Assembly (NCBI RefSeq): GCF_947502895.1
Contig: NZ_CANNBM010000001.1
Location: forward strand, 1,550,001 to 1,614,000
Direction: 5' to 3'
Length of the DNA stretch: 64,000 nt
DNA from: an uncultured Sulfitobacter sp.
Lineage (GTDB): Bacteria > Pseudomonadota > Alphaproteobacteria > Rhodobacterales > Rhodobacteraceae
The position numbers and the translations under genes were made by a program. Below the pieces are notes generated by a model. The model worked only from the letters and a program-made list of their open reading frames with translations. It searched no databases and was not told where the DNA came from. This document shows positions 9,178 through 17,552 of this stretch, piece by piece (within the stretch, counting starts at the first letter, position 1; each line of letters opens with the position of its first letter).

Positions 9178-9831
9178 ATGAGCTTGCGTATTAACGACAC
9201 GATCCCCGATCTGAAGGTCGAAACGGATCAGGGCACATTCACAATGCATGAATTTGTCGGCGACAGTTGGGCGATCCTGTTTTCGCATCCGAAAGATTTC
9301 ACGCCTGTTTGCACAACCGAGTTTGGCGCAGTGGCCCAGCTGGCCGAGGAATGGGAAAAGCGCGGCACCAAAGTGATCGGCGTATCTGTTGATGGTGTCG
9401 AGGACCACAAGAAGTGGAAAGGTGATATCGAAACTGTTGCCGGTGCCAAGGCGGGCTTCCCGATTATCGCGGATGCGGGGCTGGAGCTGTCAAAGGCGTT
9501 TGATATGCTACCCGCCGAGGCTTACCTGCCAGATGGGCGCACACCTGCGGACAGTGCTACGGTGCGTTCGGTCTTTATCATCGGACCTGATAAAAAGCTG
9601 AAATTGTCCATGACATACCCTATGACTGTGGGCCGCAACTTTGCCGAGGTGCTGCGCGCGCTGGACGGGTTGCAGACGAGCGTGGGGCAGGGTGTGGCCA
9701 CGCCTGCGAACTGGAATGTGGGCGATGACGTGATTATCCCTGCAACTGTGTCCGACGAGGATGCGACCGCGAAATTCGGCACGTTCACCAAAGTACTGCC
9801 TTATCTGCGCACTGCAAAACTGCCTGAGTAA
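9178..9831 (+). CDS. 1-Cys peroxiredoxin (Prx6 type)
   Basis: The 217-residue protein has the peroxidatic cysteine in FTPVCTTEF (about residue 45), the form typical of the Prx6 subfamily, and is the expected length. Only one clear redox cysteine is visible, so it would depend on an outside reductant to recycle after reducing peroxides. A GGAG lies about nine bases before the ATG at 9178, five codons inside the longest frame. It is monocistronic and followed by a strong terminator. Peroxide defence fits the photo-oxidative functions elsewhere in the window. Confidence 0.9.
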   Translation: MSLRINDTIPDLKVETDQGTFTMHEFVGDSWAILFSHPKDFTPVCTTEFGAVAQLAEEWEKRGTKVIGVSVDGVEDHKKWKGDIETVAGAKAGFPIIADAGLELSKAFDMLPAEAYLPDGRTPADSATVRSVFIIGPDKKLKLSMTYPMTVGRNFAEVLRALDGLQTSVGQGVATPANWNVGDDVIIPATVSDEDATAKFGTFTKVLPYLRTAKLPE

Positions 9832-9847
9832 TCGCAACGATTGATGC

Positions 9848-9890
9848 GAAAGCGCCCCGTGGGAGTGTATCCTGCGGGGCGCTTTCTTAT
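9848..9890 (+). terminator. Rho-independent terminator after the peroxiredoxin gene
   Basis: GAAAGCGCCCCG (9848-9859) and CGGGGCGCTTTC (9875-9886) form a perfect 12-base stem, followed by TTAT. It starts 16 bases after the stop codon. Confidence 0.85.
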
Positions 9891-9921
9891 GGGCTGGTTG
9901 TACGCGGAGCGCGGACGGGTT

Positions 9922-9943
9922 TGAGTTTAGGGGAAAAATGAAG
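9922..9943 (+). repeat. Dispersed TGAGTTTA/GGAAAAATGAAG repeat, copy 3
   Basis: TGAGTTTA, GG, GGAAAAATGAAG. It lies between the convergent peroxiredoxin and L,D-transpeptidase genes, just after the terminator, in the direction of the peroxiredoxin gene. Confidence 0.7.
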
Positions 9944-9966
9944 ACCCTGGACTGTGCCTGATCTAC

Positions 9967-10527
9967 CTAGTGGAGTACCACGCGGGTGCCGTTGGGGACG
10001 CGGTTATAGAGGTCGATCACATGTTCGTTGATCATTCGCACACAGCCATTGGAGACGCGCGCCGCGACGGTTTGCGGCTTGGGCGTGCCGTGGATCCGCA
10101 GATACGTGTCACGGTCGCCTTTGTAGAGGTAGAGCGCGCGCGCACCCAGCGGGTTCAGTCCGCCACCCTTCATGCCAGCTGCGTGCTTTGCGTAGATATG
10201 CGGCTCGCGGCGGATCATCGCTGGGGTAGGGGTCCAGCTGGGCCATTCGGCCTTACGGCGAATGCGGAAGGTGCCAGATTTATAGCGGCCCGCAGTGCCG
10301 ATACCGACGGAATAGCGGATCGCCTTACCGTCAGGTAGCGTCCAATACAGGGCGAAATGGCCTGGATCGACATGGATTTCATTGGGGCGGAAGCGGTCCT
10401 TGATCTCGACAATACGAGGGCGCAAATGCTGTGGCACCTGATAGGTACTTGTGGCTGCAAACGCGGGGCCAGTGGCCAGTGCGGCTGCACCAGTCAGCAA
10501 TAGGGAACGACGGTCAAATAGGGACAT
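9967..10527 (-). CDS. L,D-transpeptidase (YkuD domain), exported
   Basis: The 186-residue protein opens with a twin-arginine-like stretch and hydrophobic core (RRSLLLTGAAALATG) ending in an AFA-A type cleavage site. The rest is a YkuD domain with the catalytic motif IHGTPKP and SNGCVRM, the histidine and cysteine being the active residues. Such enzymes form or attach 3-3 cross-links in peptidoglycan in the periplasm. An AGGAG sits eight bases before the ATG. It is monocistronic, convergent with the peroxiredoxin gene. Whether it cross-links peptidoglycan or anchors a protein cannot be decided. Confidence 0.88.
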   Translation of the reverse strand: MSLFDRRSLLLTGAAALATGPAFAATSTYQVPQHLRPRIVEIKDRFRPNEIHVDPGHFALYWTLPDGKAIRYSVGIGTAGRYKSGTFRIRRKAEWPSWTPTPAMIRREPHIYAKHAAGMKGGGLNPLGARALYLYKGDRDTYLRIHGTPKPQTVAARVSNGCVRMINEHVIDLYNRVPNGTRVVLH

Positions 10528-10852
10528 GGCAGTGTCTCCTGTAAAATTAAGTGATTCTTATAAACAAGCGCCAGAATAGGGGAAAAGTTCCAAAATTGTG
10601 AGTCTGGATTCCCCTACCCTGACCCTTCATGCTGCATAGGGGTCAGTTGAATTAGGTTTAAAAACTTGATTTTGAAAGATAAATTTAAAGGCGTTAATCC
10701 GAGATGACGATGCAGATGTCCGAATTGCCTTGTGCAGACTGTTTCGGAACGGCGCAGTAATCGCGGGAATCAGACAGCCGCGTTTCGCATTGGCAAACGC
10801 AAAAGGCCCCCGCGTTTCCGCAGGGGCCTGATGATTCAAAAGCAGTAAAGAG
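10528..10852. other. Intergenic region between pnp and the L,D-transpeptidase gene
   Basis: No gene is supported. It holds the upstream region of the L,D-transpeptidase gene, a notably AT-rich patch (about 10648-10695) and the pnp terminator. A 70-codon minus-strand frame at 10627-10839 runs through the terminator and has no recognisable features. Confidence 0.6.
10804..10829 (-). terminator. Terminator of pnp
   Basis: Read on the minus strand, AGGCCCC and GGGGCCT form a GC-rich stem followed by TTTTGCG. It lies 24 bases past the pnp stop codon. Confidence 0.75.
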
Positions 10853-12988
10853 TTACTCTTCTTTTGCTTTTTCTTCTTTTACTTCTTCGCCAGTTTCCTG
10901 ATCGACCACTTTCATGGACAGACGCACTTTGCCGCGATCGTCAAAGCCCAAGAGCTTTACTTTCACTTCCTGACCTTCCTTCAGCACGTCTGAAGGGTGG
11001 TTCAGGCGGCGGTTTTCAATCTGGGAGACGTGGACCAGACCATCCCGCTTGCCAAAGAAGTTCACGAAGGCACCGAAGTCTACGATTTTCACGACCGTAC
11101 CTGTGTAGACCATGCCCTCTTCAGGCTCGGCTACGATGGAGTGGATCATGTCGTAGGCTTTCTTGATCGCTTCGCCATTGGGCGATGCAATCTTGATGAT
11201 GCCTTCGTCGTTGATGTCGACTTTGGCGCCAGAGACTTCGACGATCTCGCGGATGACTTTGCCGCCAGAACCGATCACTTCGCGGATTTTATCCGTCGGG
11301 ATCTGCATGGTCTCGATACGGGGTGCGTGCTCGGAGAATTCTTGCGCGCCCGAGATGGCTTTGTTCATCTCGCCCAGAATGTGCAGACGGCCCGCTTTGG
11401 CCTGAGCCAATGCTTTTTCCATGATCTCGGGCGTGATGCCTGCGATCTTGATATCCATCTGCAAGGACGTGATGCCCGCCTCTGTACCGGCCACTTTGAA
11501 ATCCATGTCGCCGAGGTGGTCTTCGTCACCAAGGATATCCGACAGGATCGCATATTCGCCGTCATCCTCAAGGATCAGACCCATAGCAACACCTGCAACA
11601 GCGGATTTGAGCGGAACGCCCGCATCCATCATCGACAGAGAGCCACCACAAACGGACGCCATGGAGGAGGACCCGTTGGACTCGGTGATCTCGGACACAA
11701 CGCGGATTGTGTATGGGAAATCCGTCGCAGCAGGCAGAACCGCCTGCAACGCACGCCATGCCAGCTTACCATGGCCGATTTCGCGGCGACCCGGAGGGCC
11801 CACACGACCCACTTCGCCAACCGAATAGGGCGGGAAGTTATAGTGCAGCAGGAAGTTGGATTTGAAGTTGCCGTGCAGCGCGTCAATGAACTGCTCGTCG
11901 TCTCCGGTACCCAGCGTGGTCACGACCAGACCTTGCGTTTCGCCACGGGTAAACAGCGCCGAGCCGTGTGTACGCGGCAAGATGCCTGTCTGGCTGACGA
12001 TATCGCGGATTTCGTCCGTCTTGCGACCGTCGATACGCTTGCCTGTTTTGACAACGTCACCGCGCAGGATGGAGGCCTCAAGGCCCTTCATCGCGGAGCC
12101 GAGGTTGGCATCGGCCAACTGCTCTTCTGTCAAAGCGGCTTTGACTGTCTCGCGTGCGGCGGCAACAGCGGCGGTGCGCTCTTGTTTGTCACCGATGGCG
12201 AATGCTGCGCGCATTTCTTTTTCGCCAGCTTTTTTGACAGCAGCGGACAGATCGGAGTAATCGACAGGCTGGAAATCAAACGGCTCTTTTGCCGCTGTTT
12301 CGGCCAGATCAATGATCAGGTCGATAACGGGCTGGATCTGCTCATGGGCGAATTTCACGGCACCCAGCATCTCTTCTTCGGTCAGCTCGTAGGCTTCGGA
12401 TTCAACCATCATCACGGCGTCTTTGGTGCCGGCAACAACCAGATCAAGACGCTGGTCAGGGTTCAGACGCAGGTCCTGCATGTCGTCGATTTCAGGGTTC
12501 AGGATGTAATCGCCACCCTCATACCCTACGCGACAAGCAGCAATCGGGCCCATGAACGGCGCGCCGGAAATGGTCAGCGCAGCAGAGGCTGCAATCATCG
12601 CGACCATATCGGGGTCGTTGACCAGATCGTGGCTCAGCACGGTACACATCACCAGCACTTCGTTTTTGAAGCCGGGGACGAACAGCGGGCGGATCGGACG
12701 GTCGATCAGACGGCTTGTCAGGGTTTCTTTTTCTGTTGGACGCGCTTCGCGTTTAAAGAAACCACCGGGGATTTTACCCGCAGCGTAGTATTTCTCGTTG
12801 TAGTGCACTGTCAGCGGGAAAAAGTCCTGACCCGGCTTTTGCTGGCGTGCGAATGTCACGTTCGCCATTACGGATGTCTCGCCATATGTGGCGATAACAG
12901 AACCGTCGGCTTGGCGCGCAACTTTCCCTGTTTCCAGTGTAAGCGTCTCTTCGCCCCACTGCATGGATTTCTTAACTTCGTTAAACAT
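10853..12988 (-). CDS. pnp: Polynucleotide phosphorylase
   Basis: The 711-residue protein has the full PNPase layout: first RNase PH domain, all-alpha domain, second RNase PH domain (ESNGSSSMASVCGG), KH domain (IREVIGSGGKVIREI, about residue 565) and a C-terminal S1 domain (GAFVNFFGKRDGLVHVSQI). It degrades RNA 3' to 5' with phosphate and is a degradosome component in many bacteria. Two ATGs are adjacent (12991 and 12988); AAGGA is four bases from the first and seven from the second, so I favour the second. Its usual partner rpsO is about 13 kb away on the same strand rather than directly upstream. Confidence 0.97.
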   Translation of the reverse strand: MFNEVKKSMQWGEETLTLETGKVARQADGSVIATYGETSVMANVTFARQQKPGQDFFPLTVHYNEKYYAAGKIPGGFFKREARPTEKETLTSRLIDRPIRPLFVPGFKNEVLVMCTVLSHDLVNDPDMVAMIAASAALTISGAPFMGPIAACRVGYEGGDYILNPEIDDMQDLRLNPDQRLDLVVAGTKDAVMMVESEAYELTEEEMLGAVKFAHEQIQPVIDLIIDLAETAAKEPFDFQPVDYSDLSAAVKKAGEKEMRAAFAIGDKQERTAAVAAARETVKAALTEEQLADANLGSAMKGLEASILRGDVVKTGKRIDGRKTDEIRDIVSQTGILPRTHGSALFTRGETQGLVVTTLGTGDDEQFIDALHGNFKSNFLLHYNFPPYSVGEVGRVGPPGRREIGHGKLAWRALQAVLPAATDFPYTIRVVSEITESNGSSSMASVCGGSLSMMDAGVPLKSAVAGVAMGLILEDDGEYAILSDILGDEDHLGDMDFKVAGTEAGITSLQMDIKIAGITPEIMEKALAQAKAGRLHILGEMNKAISGAQEFSEHAPRIETMQIPTDKIREVIGSGGKVIREIVEVSGAKVDINDEGIIKIASPNGEAIKKAYDMIHSIVAEPEEGMVYTGTVVKIVDFGAFVNFFGKRDGLVHVSQIENRRLNHPSDVLKEGQEVKVKLLGFDDRGKVRLSMKVVDQETGEEVKEEKAKEE

Positions 12989-13329
12989 CATCGTTTCCTT
13001 GTTGGCTCATTAGCCATTGCATAGAGGGCGTATTCCCTCTGACCCCTTTATTTCCTCGCCTGCATCGGGGTCTGGGTGCGGGCGGGTCGATGGGGGGGCT
13101 GTACATGAGAATGGATAGGATGGGAAGGGAGAGAGGATTGCTGTCACAACTGACCAATGCAACGATCGACATGCAATCTTTGGTTGTGCCGCCGATTTGC
13201 GGCATGTCTGCCCGCAAACAGATCTCACGTGGGGGCATATCGCGTGCATCGCCTGACGGGTTCACAGCCCCGCAGGCATGATGACCAGACAAACCGGCCA
13301 AGGTCCGTCTCGATCAAGCCCTGGATTGC
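12989..13329. other. Intergenic region between pnp and rlmF
   Basis: This must contain the pnp promoter and 5' leader. Short frames on both strands show no family features or ribosome binding sites. The first few tens of bases upstream of pnp carry its AAGGA site. No repeat or hairpin stood out. Confidence 0.5.
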
Positions 13330-14247
13330 TCAATCAGCCGTAAAAACGCCGCGCTGAGACGCCCTGATGTAGGTCCACGCAATGAAACGGCTGGTCTTTT
13401 GCCCCTGTGCCATCTCAACAACCCTGTACTCCGCCACCTTGGCCTTTTTTAATATCCTCGACAGCGTTTGAACATTGTCTTTCTTCGACACAAGCGAGGT
13501 GAACCACAGGCACTGCTCGGCAAACTCCTTGCTCTGTTCAACCATGGTCGCGATAAACTTTATCTCGCCACCCGCGCACCAAAGCTCACCACTCTGCCCT
13601 CCGAAATTGAGATCGCTGGATCGTCCTTCCCCAAGGTTGCTCCACTTGCGTTGCGTACCTTTGCTGGCCTTTTCCATCGACGCATGGAAAGGCGGATTGC
13701 AGAGCGTGATGTGAAACGCATCATGGGGTTTGATTACACCTCTGAAAATATCCTTGGGTGTGCTCTGCTGCCTCAGCGCAATCGTCAGTTTGTTGCGCGC
13801 GCATATCTGCTGTGCCGATTTGATCGCATCAGGGTCAATATCAACGCCCGTGAAGTCCCAGCCGTATTCGCTTTGACCCAGCAGGGGATAAACCAGACTG
13901 GCACCCGTGCCGATGTCCAATGCCCTGACACCCCGTCCGCGCGGAATTTTTTGATTGTTGTCAGCAGCCAGCAGGTCAGCAAGATAATGTATATAATCGA
14001 CACGGCCCGGAATGGGCGGGCAGAGGTAGTCGGCAGGGATATCCCAGAAATCTACTTGATAATATGCCTTCAACAAGGCGCGGTTAAGCGCACGAACCGC
14101 CGCTGGGTCGCGAAAGTTGATTGTCGTCACGCCGACAGGATTGCGTGTCGTAAACGCCTCAAGCTCCGGTGAATGCGCCACCAGATGCACAAAATCATAG
14201 CCGTCTTTATGGCGGTTGCGTGGATGCAGCTTGGGTGTGCTGGCCAT
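13330..14247 (-). CDS. rlmF: 23S rRNA (adenine-1618-N6)-methyltransferase
   Basis: The 305-residue protein matches RlmF along its length: an N-terminal HPRNRHKDGYDF block, LDIGTGAS as the SAM-binding motif, and the adenine-N6 catalytic motif NPPFHAS. It methylates A1618 of 23S rRNA. AAAGG lies seven bases before the ATG. It is transcribed divergently from the thioesterase gene. The family is best known from gammaproteobacteria, so its presence here may reflect transfer or patchy retention; base composition does not look foreign. Confidence 0.9.
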   Translation of the reverse strand: MASTPKLHPRNRHKDGYDFVHLVAHSPELEAFTTRNPVGVTTINFRDPAAVRALNRALLKAYYQVDFWDIPADYLCPPIPGRVDYIHYLADLLAADNNQKIPRGRGVRALDIGTGASLVYPLLGQSEYGWDFTGVDIDPDAIKSAQQICARNKLTIALRQQSTPKDIFRGVIKPHDAFHITLCNPPFHASMEKASKGTQRKWSNLGEGRSSDLNFGGQSGELWCAGGEIKFIATMVEQSKEFAEQCLWFTSLVSKKDNVQTLSRILKKAKVAEYRVVEMAQGQKTSRFIAWTYIRASQRGVFTAD

Positions 14248-14488
14248 GGAGGAGCCTTTATCAAAATGGTTGGAGACAACGTGCCAGACCGTGCAGCGTT
14301 CTTAGACCCTCGGGCGCAAGTAGTAAAATTGTTAGGCTGCACAGCGGCGACAGATGGGAAAACCTACAACTTCGTATTCATGCGCCCTGCAGCGGGCGTG
14401 CAGCAGCGGCAAAACAAACCGTGACCCTGTGCAAACCGCCTCGCTCCCGCTAAACAAGCCCGACAGTATTCAAATCCAGAGCACCCAA

Positions 14489-14911
14489 ATGACCAAAATC
14501 TTCACCACCAACCGAGAGCTGCGCTTTGGCGATTGTGACATCTCGGGCACCGCCTATTTCCCTGCCTACCTCGACATTCTCAATGGCGTGAACGAGGAAT
14601 TCTGGGCGCATATCGGCTATCCGTGGCACGAGATGATCTGGAAAGAGCGTTGGGGCACACCCACCGTGCATCTCAGCTGTGATTTTTCGGTGCCGTCCCT
14701 GTTCGGCCAGACCCTCACATTCGATCTGCGTGTGGTCAAGGTGGGGCGGTCGTCCATGACGGTCAAACACATCATCAGCTGTGCAGGCGAACAGCGGTGG
14801 CGCAGCACACAGGTCCTCGCGGCTTCCGATCTGGATAAACATACCTCGATCCCGTGGCCCGATCCCGTGCGCGCCACGCTAGAGACATGGCTCAACCCAG
14901 AAGAGACCTAG
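14489..14911 (+). CDS. Acyl-CoA thioesterase, 4-hydroxybenzoyl-CoA thioesterase-like hotdog fold
   Basis: The 140-residue protein has a hotdog-fold beginning, RFGDCDISGTAYFPAYLDI, where the aspartate corresponds to the catalytic acid of 4-hydroxybenzoyl-CoA thioesterases. It would hydrolyse an acyl- or aroyl-CoA; the acyl group is unknown. The upstream frame extends 45 codons further, but that part lacks family character, so I place the start at 14489; no strong Shine-Dalgarno is visible. It is convergent with the photolyase gene and not clearly part of an operon. Confidence 0.75.
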   Translation: MTKIFTTNRELRFGDCDISGTAYFPAYLDILNGVNEEFWAHIGYPWHEMIWKERWGTPTVHLSCDFSVPSLFGQTLTFDLRVVKVGRSSMTVKHIISCAGEQRWRSTQVLAASDLDKHTSIPWPDPVRATLETWLNPEET

Positions 14912-14939
14912 CAACGCACGGTCTGTTACCCCGTAACCG

Positions 14940-14980
14940 GTGCACAGGGGGGTGTACGAGGGGTGCACACGTTCTGTACG
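14940..14980. repeat. Phased GTAC/GCAC-core array 1
   Basis: Four heptamers, GTGCACA (14940), GTGTACG (14952), GTGCACA (14963) and CTGTACG (14974), are spaced 12, 11 and 11 bases apart, about one helical turn. The array lies between two convergent genes. A related array is at 63002-63034. GGGGTGC (14960) and GCACCCC (14985) could also pair. Confidence 0.55.
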
Positions 14981-15055
14981 CAGCGCACCCCCGCTATTCC
15001 TCATATTTTTAGGGCGTTAACAGCCGATTCGCTGGCTTAGCCTGCAGGTGTTGCG

Positions 15056-16585
15056 TCACACCCGCTCGCCTGCGTCCAATTTCGCCAAAACCGCTTCCGC
15101 ATCAGCCAGCACAGTGGCGCGCTTGTCCTCGTCCATGCGGTCCCATGTGCGGTACATGTTCCCCATGCGCGCATTGTTCGAAAATCGCTCGCGGTGCCGA
15201 TCAAGGAAATGCCAGTACAATGTATTGAAAGGGCAGGCCCCTTCGCCTGTCTTCTGGCTCACCTTATAGGCGCACCCCTTGCAGTAATCCGACATTCGAT
15301 TGATGTAAGCCCCTGAAGACACATAGGGTTTCGAGGCAATAACACCCCCGTCCGCAAACTGGCTCATCCCCACAACATTGGGCGCTTCGACCCATTCAAA
15401 CGCATCTGCATAGACTTCAAGATACCAGTCCGACACTTGGCTGGGATCAATCCCCGCCAGCAGCGCAAAGTTGCCCGTCACCATCAAACGCTGGATATGG
15501 TGCGCATAGGCTTCGCGCGCAGTCTGGCCCACGGCGGCGGCCATACAGGCCATGTCTGTCTCGCCACCCCAATACATCGCAGGCAAATCGCGCTTTTGTT
15601 TCAAAGCGTTGCTCTTGGCATAGTCAGGACCCTCAAGGAAATAGATGCCCCGCACATATTCCCGCCACCCGATGATCTGGCGGATGAACCCCTCAACTGC
15701 GTTGATCGGGGCATCGCCGTTTTCATATGCCTTTTCAGCCGCTTGGCAAACCTCCAGCGGCCCCAATAACCCGATGTTGAGATAGGGCGAGATGATGGCG
15801 TGGAACAGAAAATCCTCTCCGCGCAGCATCGCATCCTGATAATCGCCGAAGGTCGGTAGGGAGTGGGTTATGAAATGTTCCAGCGCCTCCAGCGCCTGCG
15901 CGCGGGTGGTGGCAAACCAGAACGGGCGTAACTCTCCGAAATGGCTTCCGAATTTCGCCTCGACCAGCGCCAGGACATCTCCCGTAATGTTGTCAGGCTC
16001 GAACTTCAGCGGCCCTTCTGGCGCAATACTTCCCGGTGCGGGTTTTCGGTTGTCATGGTCGAAATTCCATTGCCCGCCCGCAGGTTTGTCGCCGTCCATC
16101 AGCAGGCCTGTCTTGCGGCGCATGTCGCGGTAAAAATATTCCATTCTCAGGGCTTTACGCCCCTCGGCCCATTCCTCGAACTCTGCATGGCTCGCCAGAA
16201 AACGATCATCTTGCAGGAGCGTTGTCTTGATCGGTGCATGGGCCAATTTGTTGATAAGCCGCCATTCTCCGGGCTCGGTACAGATCACCTCCTGTGCCCC
16301 CGTCTGTTCGGCACGGCGCAGCAACTCCCCCACGATGGATCCTGCATTGTCCGTATCGTCCAACTGGGCATAAGCCACGGTCCAGCCGTCATTCTCCAGT
16401 GATGCCGCAAACTTGCGCATCGAACTGAAAATAAGAGCGATTTTCTTGGGGTGGTGCTTTACATAGGTGGCCTCTTCGACGACCTCCGCCATCACCACCG
16501 TGTCCGTCGCGCGGCAGCCTTCGCGCAATGCGCTCAACCCTTCGCTCAGCTGGTCGCCCAGCACCAGTACAAGACGGCTCACCAC
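15056..16585 (-). CDS. Iron-sulfur bacterial photolyase/cryptochrome (FeS-BCP, CryB/PhrB-like)
   Basis: The 509-residue protein matches the FeS-BCP group: N-terminal LVLVLGDQLS of the antenna domain, a C-terminal FAD domain, and four cysteines placed as in Agrobacterium PhrB, one in DMACMA and three as C-x2-C-x12-C (CKGC...ACPF), which ligate a [4Fe-4S] cluster. PhrB repairs (6-4) photoproducts; Rhodobacter CryB also affects photosynthesis gene expression. Start is GTG at 16585 or the adjacent GTG at 16582, with AGGAGG four or seven bases upstream. It overlaps the stop of the SDR gene by seven bases, so translation is probably coupled. Confidence 0.9.
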   Translation of the reverse strand: MVSRLVLVLGDQLSEGLSALREGCRATDTVVMAEVVEEATYVKHHPKKIALIFSSMRKFAASLENDGWTVAYAQLDDTDNAGSIVGELLRRAEQTGAQEVICTEPGEWRLINKLAHAPIKTTLLQDDRFLASHAEFEEWAEGRKALRMEYFYRDMRRKTGLLMDGDKPAGGQWNFDHDNRKPAPGSIAPEGPLKFEPDNITGDVLALVEAKFGSHFGELRPFWFATTRAQALEALEHFITHSLPTFGDYQDAMLRGEDFLFHAIISPYLNIGLLGPLEVCQAAEKAYENGDAPINAVEGFIRQIIGWREYVRGIYFLEGPDYAKSNALKQKRDLPAMYWGGETDMACMAAAVGQTAREAYAHHIQRLMVTGNFALLAGIDPSQVSDWYLEVYADAFEWVEAPNVVGMSQFADGGVIASKPYVSSGAYINRMSDYCKGCAYKVSQKTGEGACPFNTLYWHFLDRHRERFSNNARMGNMYRTWDRMDEDKRATVLADAEAVLAKLDAGERV

Positions 16586-17244
16586 GCCACCTCCTTACCG
16601 GCCCAATCATAAAAGCCACCAGACTGGTTGGCGCTCAACCCGCTCATTACATTTATCAAATTCTGTGCTGCCTCTGCTGCGGGCACGGACGGATGCCGCG
16701 CCAGATACTTCGCCGTAAACGGTGTCTCGACAGTGCCAGGGTGCAGCGCCACACAAATCGCCTCGCTGTGCGTCCGCTTCAGCTCTATCGCGGTGGTATG
16801 CACAATCTGGTTCGCCGCCGCCTTTGCGGCGCGGTAGCTGGTCCACCCGCCGATCCCGTTATCCCCGATGGAGCCGACACGCGCGGTCAGCACCGCACAC
16901 ACACTGAGCCCCTCACGCGGCAGCAACCGCGCTGCATGCCGCAAAATCAACGCAGGCCCGATTGCATTGACAGCAAACTGATCCGCCATCGCCTGTGCGC
17001 TCACGGCACGGATAGTCTTCTCTGGGGCGGCGCCGTTGATTTCCAGCGCGCCTGTGGCCACGATGATCCTGTCAAACGGTCCCTCCAGCGCACCCAGATG
17101 CTCCTCAACCGATGCTTCATCCGTGATATCCAGACCGTCTTGTCTGCGCGATAGCCCAACAACTTCAGCGCCTTGCGCCTCAAACGCGGCAACCAGCGCG
17201 TCACCAATGCCGCCCGAGGCGCCTATAATCAATACTTTATCCAT
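16579..17244 (-). CDS. Short-chain dehydrogenase/reductase (CsgA/C-factor-like)
   Basis: The 221-residue protein starts with the SDR nucleotide motif IIGASGGIGDAL and has the SDR catalytic pair in YRAAKAA with an upstream serine region (VGSIGDNGIGG). It would use NAD(P)(H) on an unknown small molecule and resembles C-factor-type SDRs. I prefer the ATG at 17244 over an in-frame start seven codons upstream because the fold begins there. Its stop codon overlaps the photolyase start, so the two form one transcription unit, which hints at a light-linked role. Confidence 0.82.
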   Translation of the reverse strand: MDKVLIIGASGGIGDALVAAFEAQGAEVVGLSRRQDGLDITDEASVEEHLGALEGPFDRIIVATGALEINGAAPEKTIRAVSAQAMADQFAVNAIGPALILRHAARLLPREGLSVCAVLTARVGSIGDNGIGGWTSYRAAKAAANQIVHTTAIELKRTHSEAICVALHPGTVETPFTAKYLARHPSVPAAEAAQNLINVMSGLSANQSGGFYDWAGKEVAW

Positions 17245-17290
17245 ACGCCCCAGATAGCGCACCACCTGCGGGCATCAACGCCACCCCCGT

Positions 17291-17312
17291 CTTCATTTTT
17301 CCCTTAAACTCA
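17291..17312 (-). repeat. Dispersed TGAGTTTA/GGAAAAATGAAG repeat, copy 4
   Basis: On the minus strand, TGAGTTTA, AG, GGAAAAATGAAG. This is the only copy at a divergent junction (SDR and leuA) rather than a convergent one. Confidence 0.7.
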
Positions 17313-17317
17313 CGGAA

Positions 17318-17357
17318 GGTTGCCCTTGGGCAATCTTCCCATAAAGACTCCGATAAT
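17318..17357 (+). promoter_or_regulatory. Candidate leuA control region: inverted repeat and GATAAT
   Basis: GGTTGCCC and GGGCAATC (17318-17335) form an inverted repeat around TT, with seven of eight positions pairing. GATAAT at 17352-17357 could be a -10 box, giving a start about 35 bases before the leader peptide. The best -35 candidate, TTGGGC at 17326, is 20 bases away and suboptimal, so this is tentative. Confidence 0.3.
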
Positions 17358-17397
17358 CCCCCTTCCCATCTGAAAAACCCTCGTTATAAATAAGGCC

Positions 17398-17478
17398 ATG
17401 TATATGAACGCACATAGCCCCTCCTCTGCGCGCCCCGCCGCGCCACTGCTACGTGCCCTGCTGCTAGCCCGCCTCTGA
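17398..17478 (+). CDS. Leucine-rich leader peptide of leuA
   Basis: A 26-codon frame begins with ATG at 17398 (AAGG five bases upstream) and ends with TGA at 17476. Six leucine codons fall among its last ten sense codons (CTG CTA, then CTG CTG CTA, then CTC), and it ends 74 bases before leuA. A run of the end-product amino acid directly upstream of 2-isopropylmalate synthase is the hallmark of leucine attenuation: scarce charged leucyl-tRNA would stall the ribosome here. Two exclusive hairpins follow. An in-frame ATG at 17404 is an alternative start. Confidence 0.75.
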   Translation: MYMNAHSPSSARPAAPLLRALLLARL

Positions 17479-17522
17479 GCGTGCCCAACGGCGCGCCCGC
17501 TCAGAGGGATGTGCCGCGCGCC
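17473..17522 (+). promoter_or_regulatory. Candidate leuA attenuator: two mutually exclusive hairpins
   Basis: CTCTGAGCG (17473-17481, including the last leucine codon and stop of the leader) pairs perfectly with CGCTCAGAG (17498-17506). A second stem, GGCGCGC (17490-17496) with GCGCGCC (17516-17522), overlaps the first, so both cannot form together. A ribosome stalled on the leucine codons would mask the first 5' arm. No U-run follows either stem, so the output could be Rho-dependent or translational rather than classic termination. Confidence 0.55.
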
Positions 17523-17552
17523 AAAAACAGCAGACAAAAGAAAGACAATCAC

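Noticed and set aside
10627..10839. 70-codon minus-strand frame after pnp
   Set aside because: It spans the pnp terminator and an AT-rich patch and has no recognisable feature.
10997..13024. 675-codon plus-strand frame opposite pnp
   Set aside because: It is the complement of a clear, full-length pnp gene; the translation is His/Cys-rich shadow sequence with no family character.
14173..14424. Short plus-strand frame with a lipoprotein-like start
   Set aside because: It overlaps the start of rlmF and its promoter, and the lipobox-like LGCAG appears to be chance.
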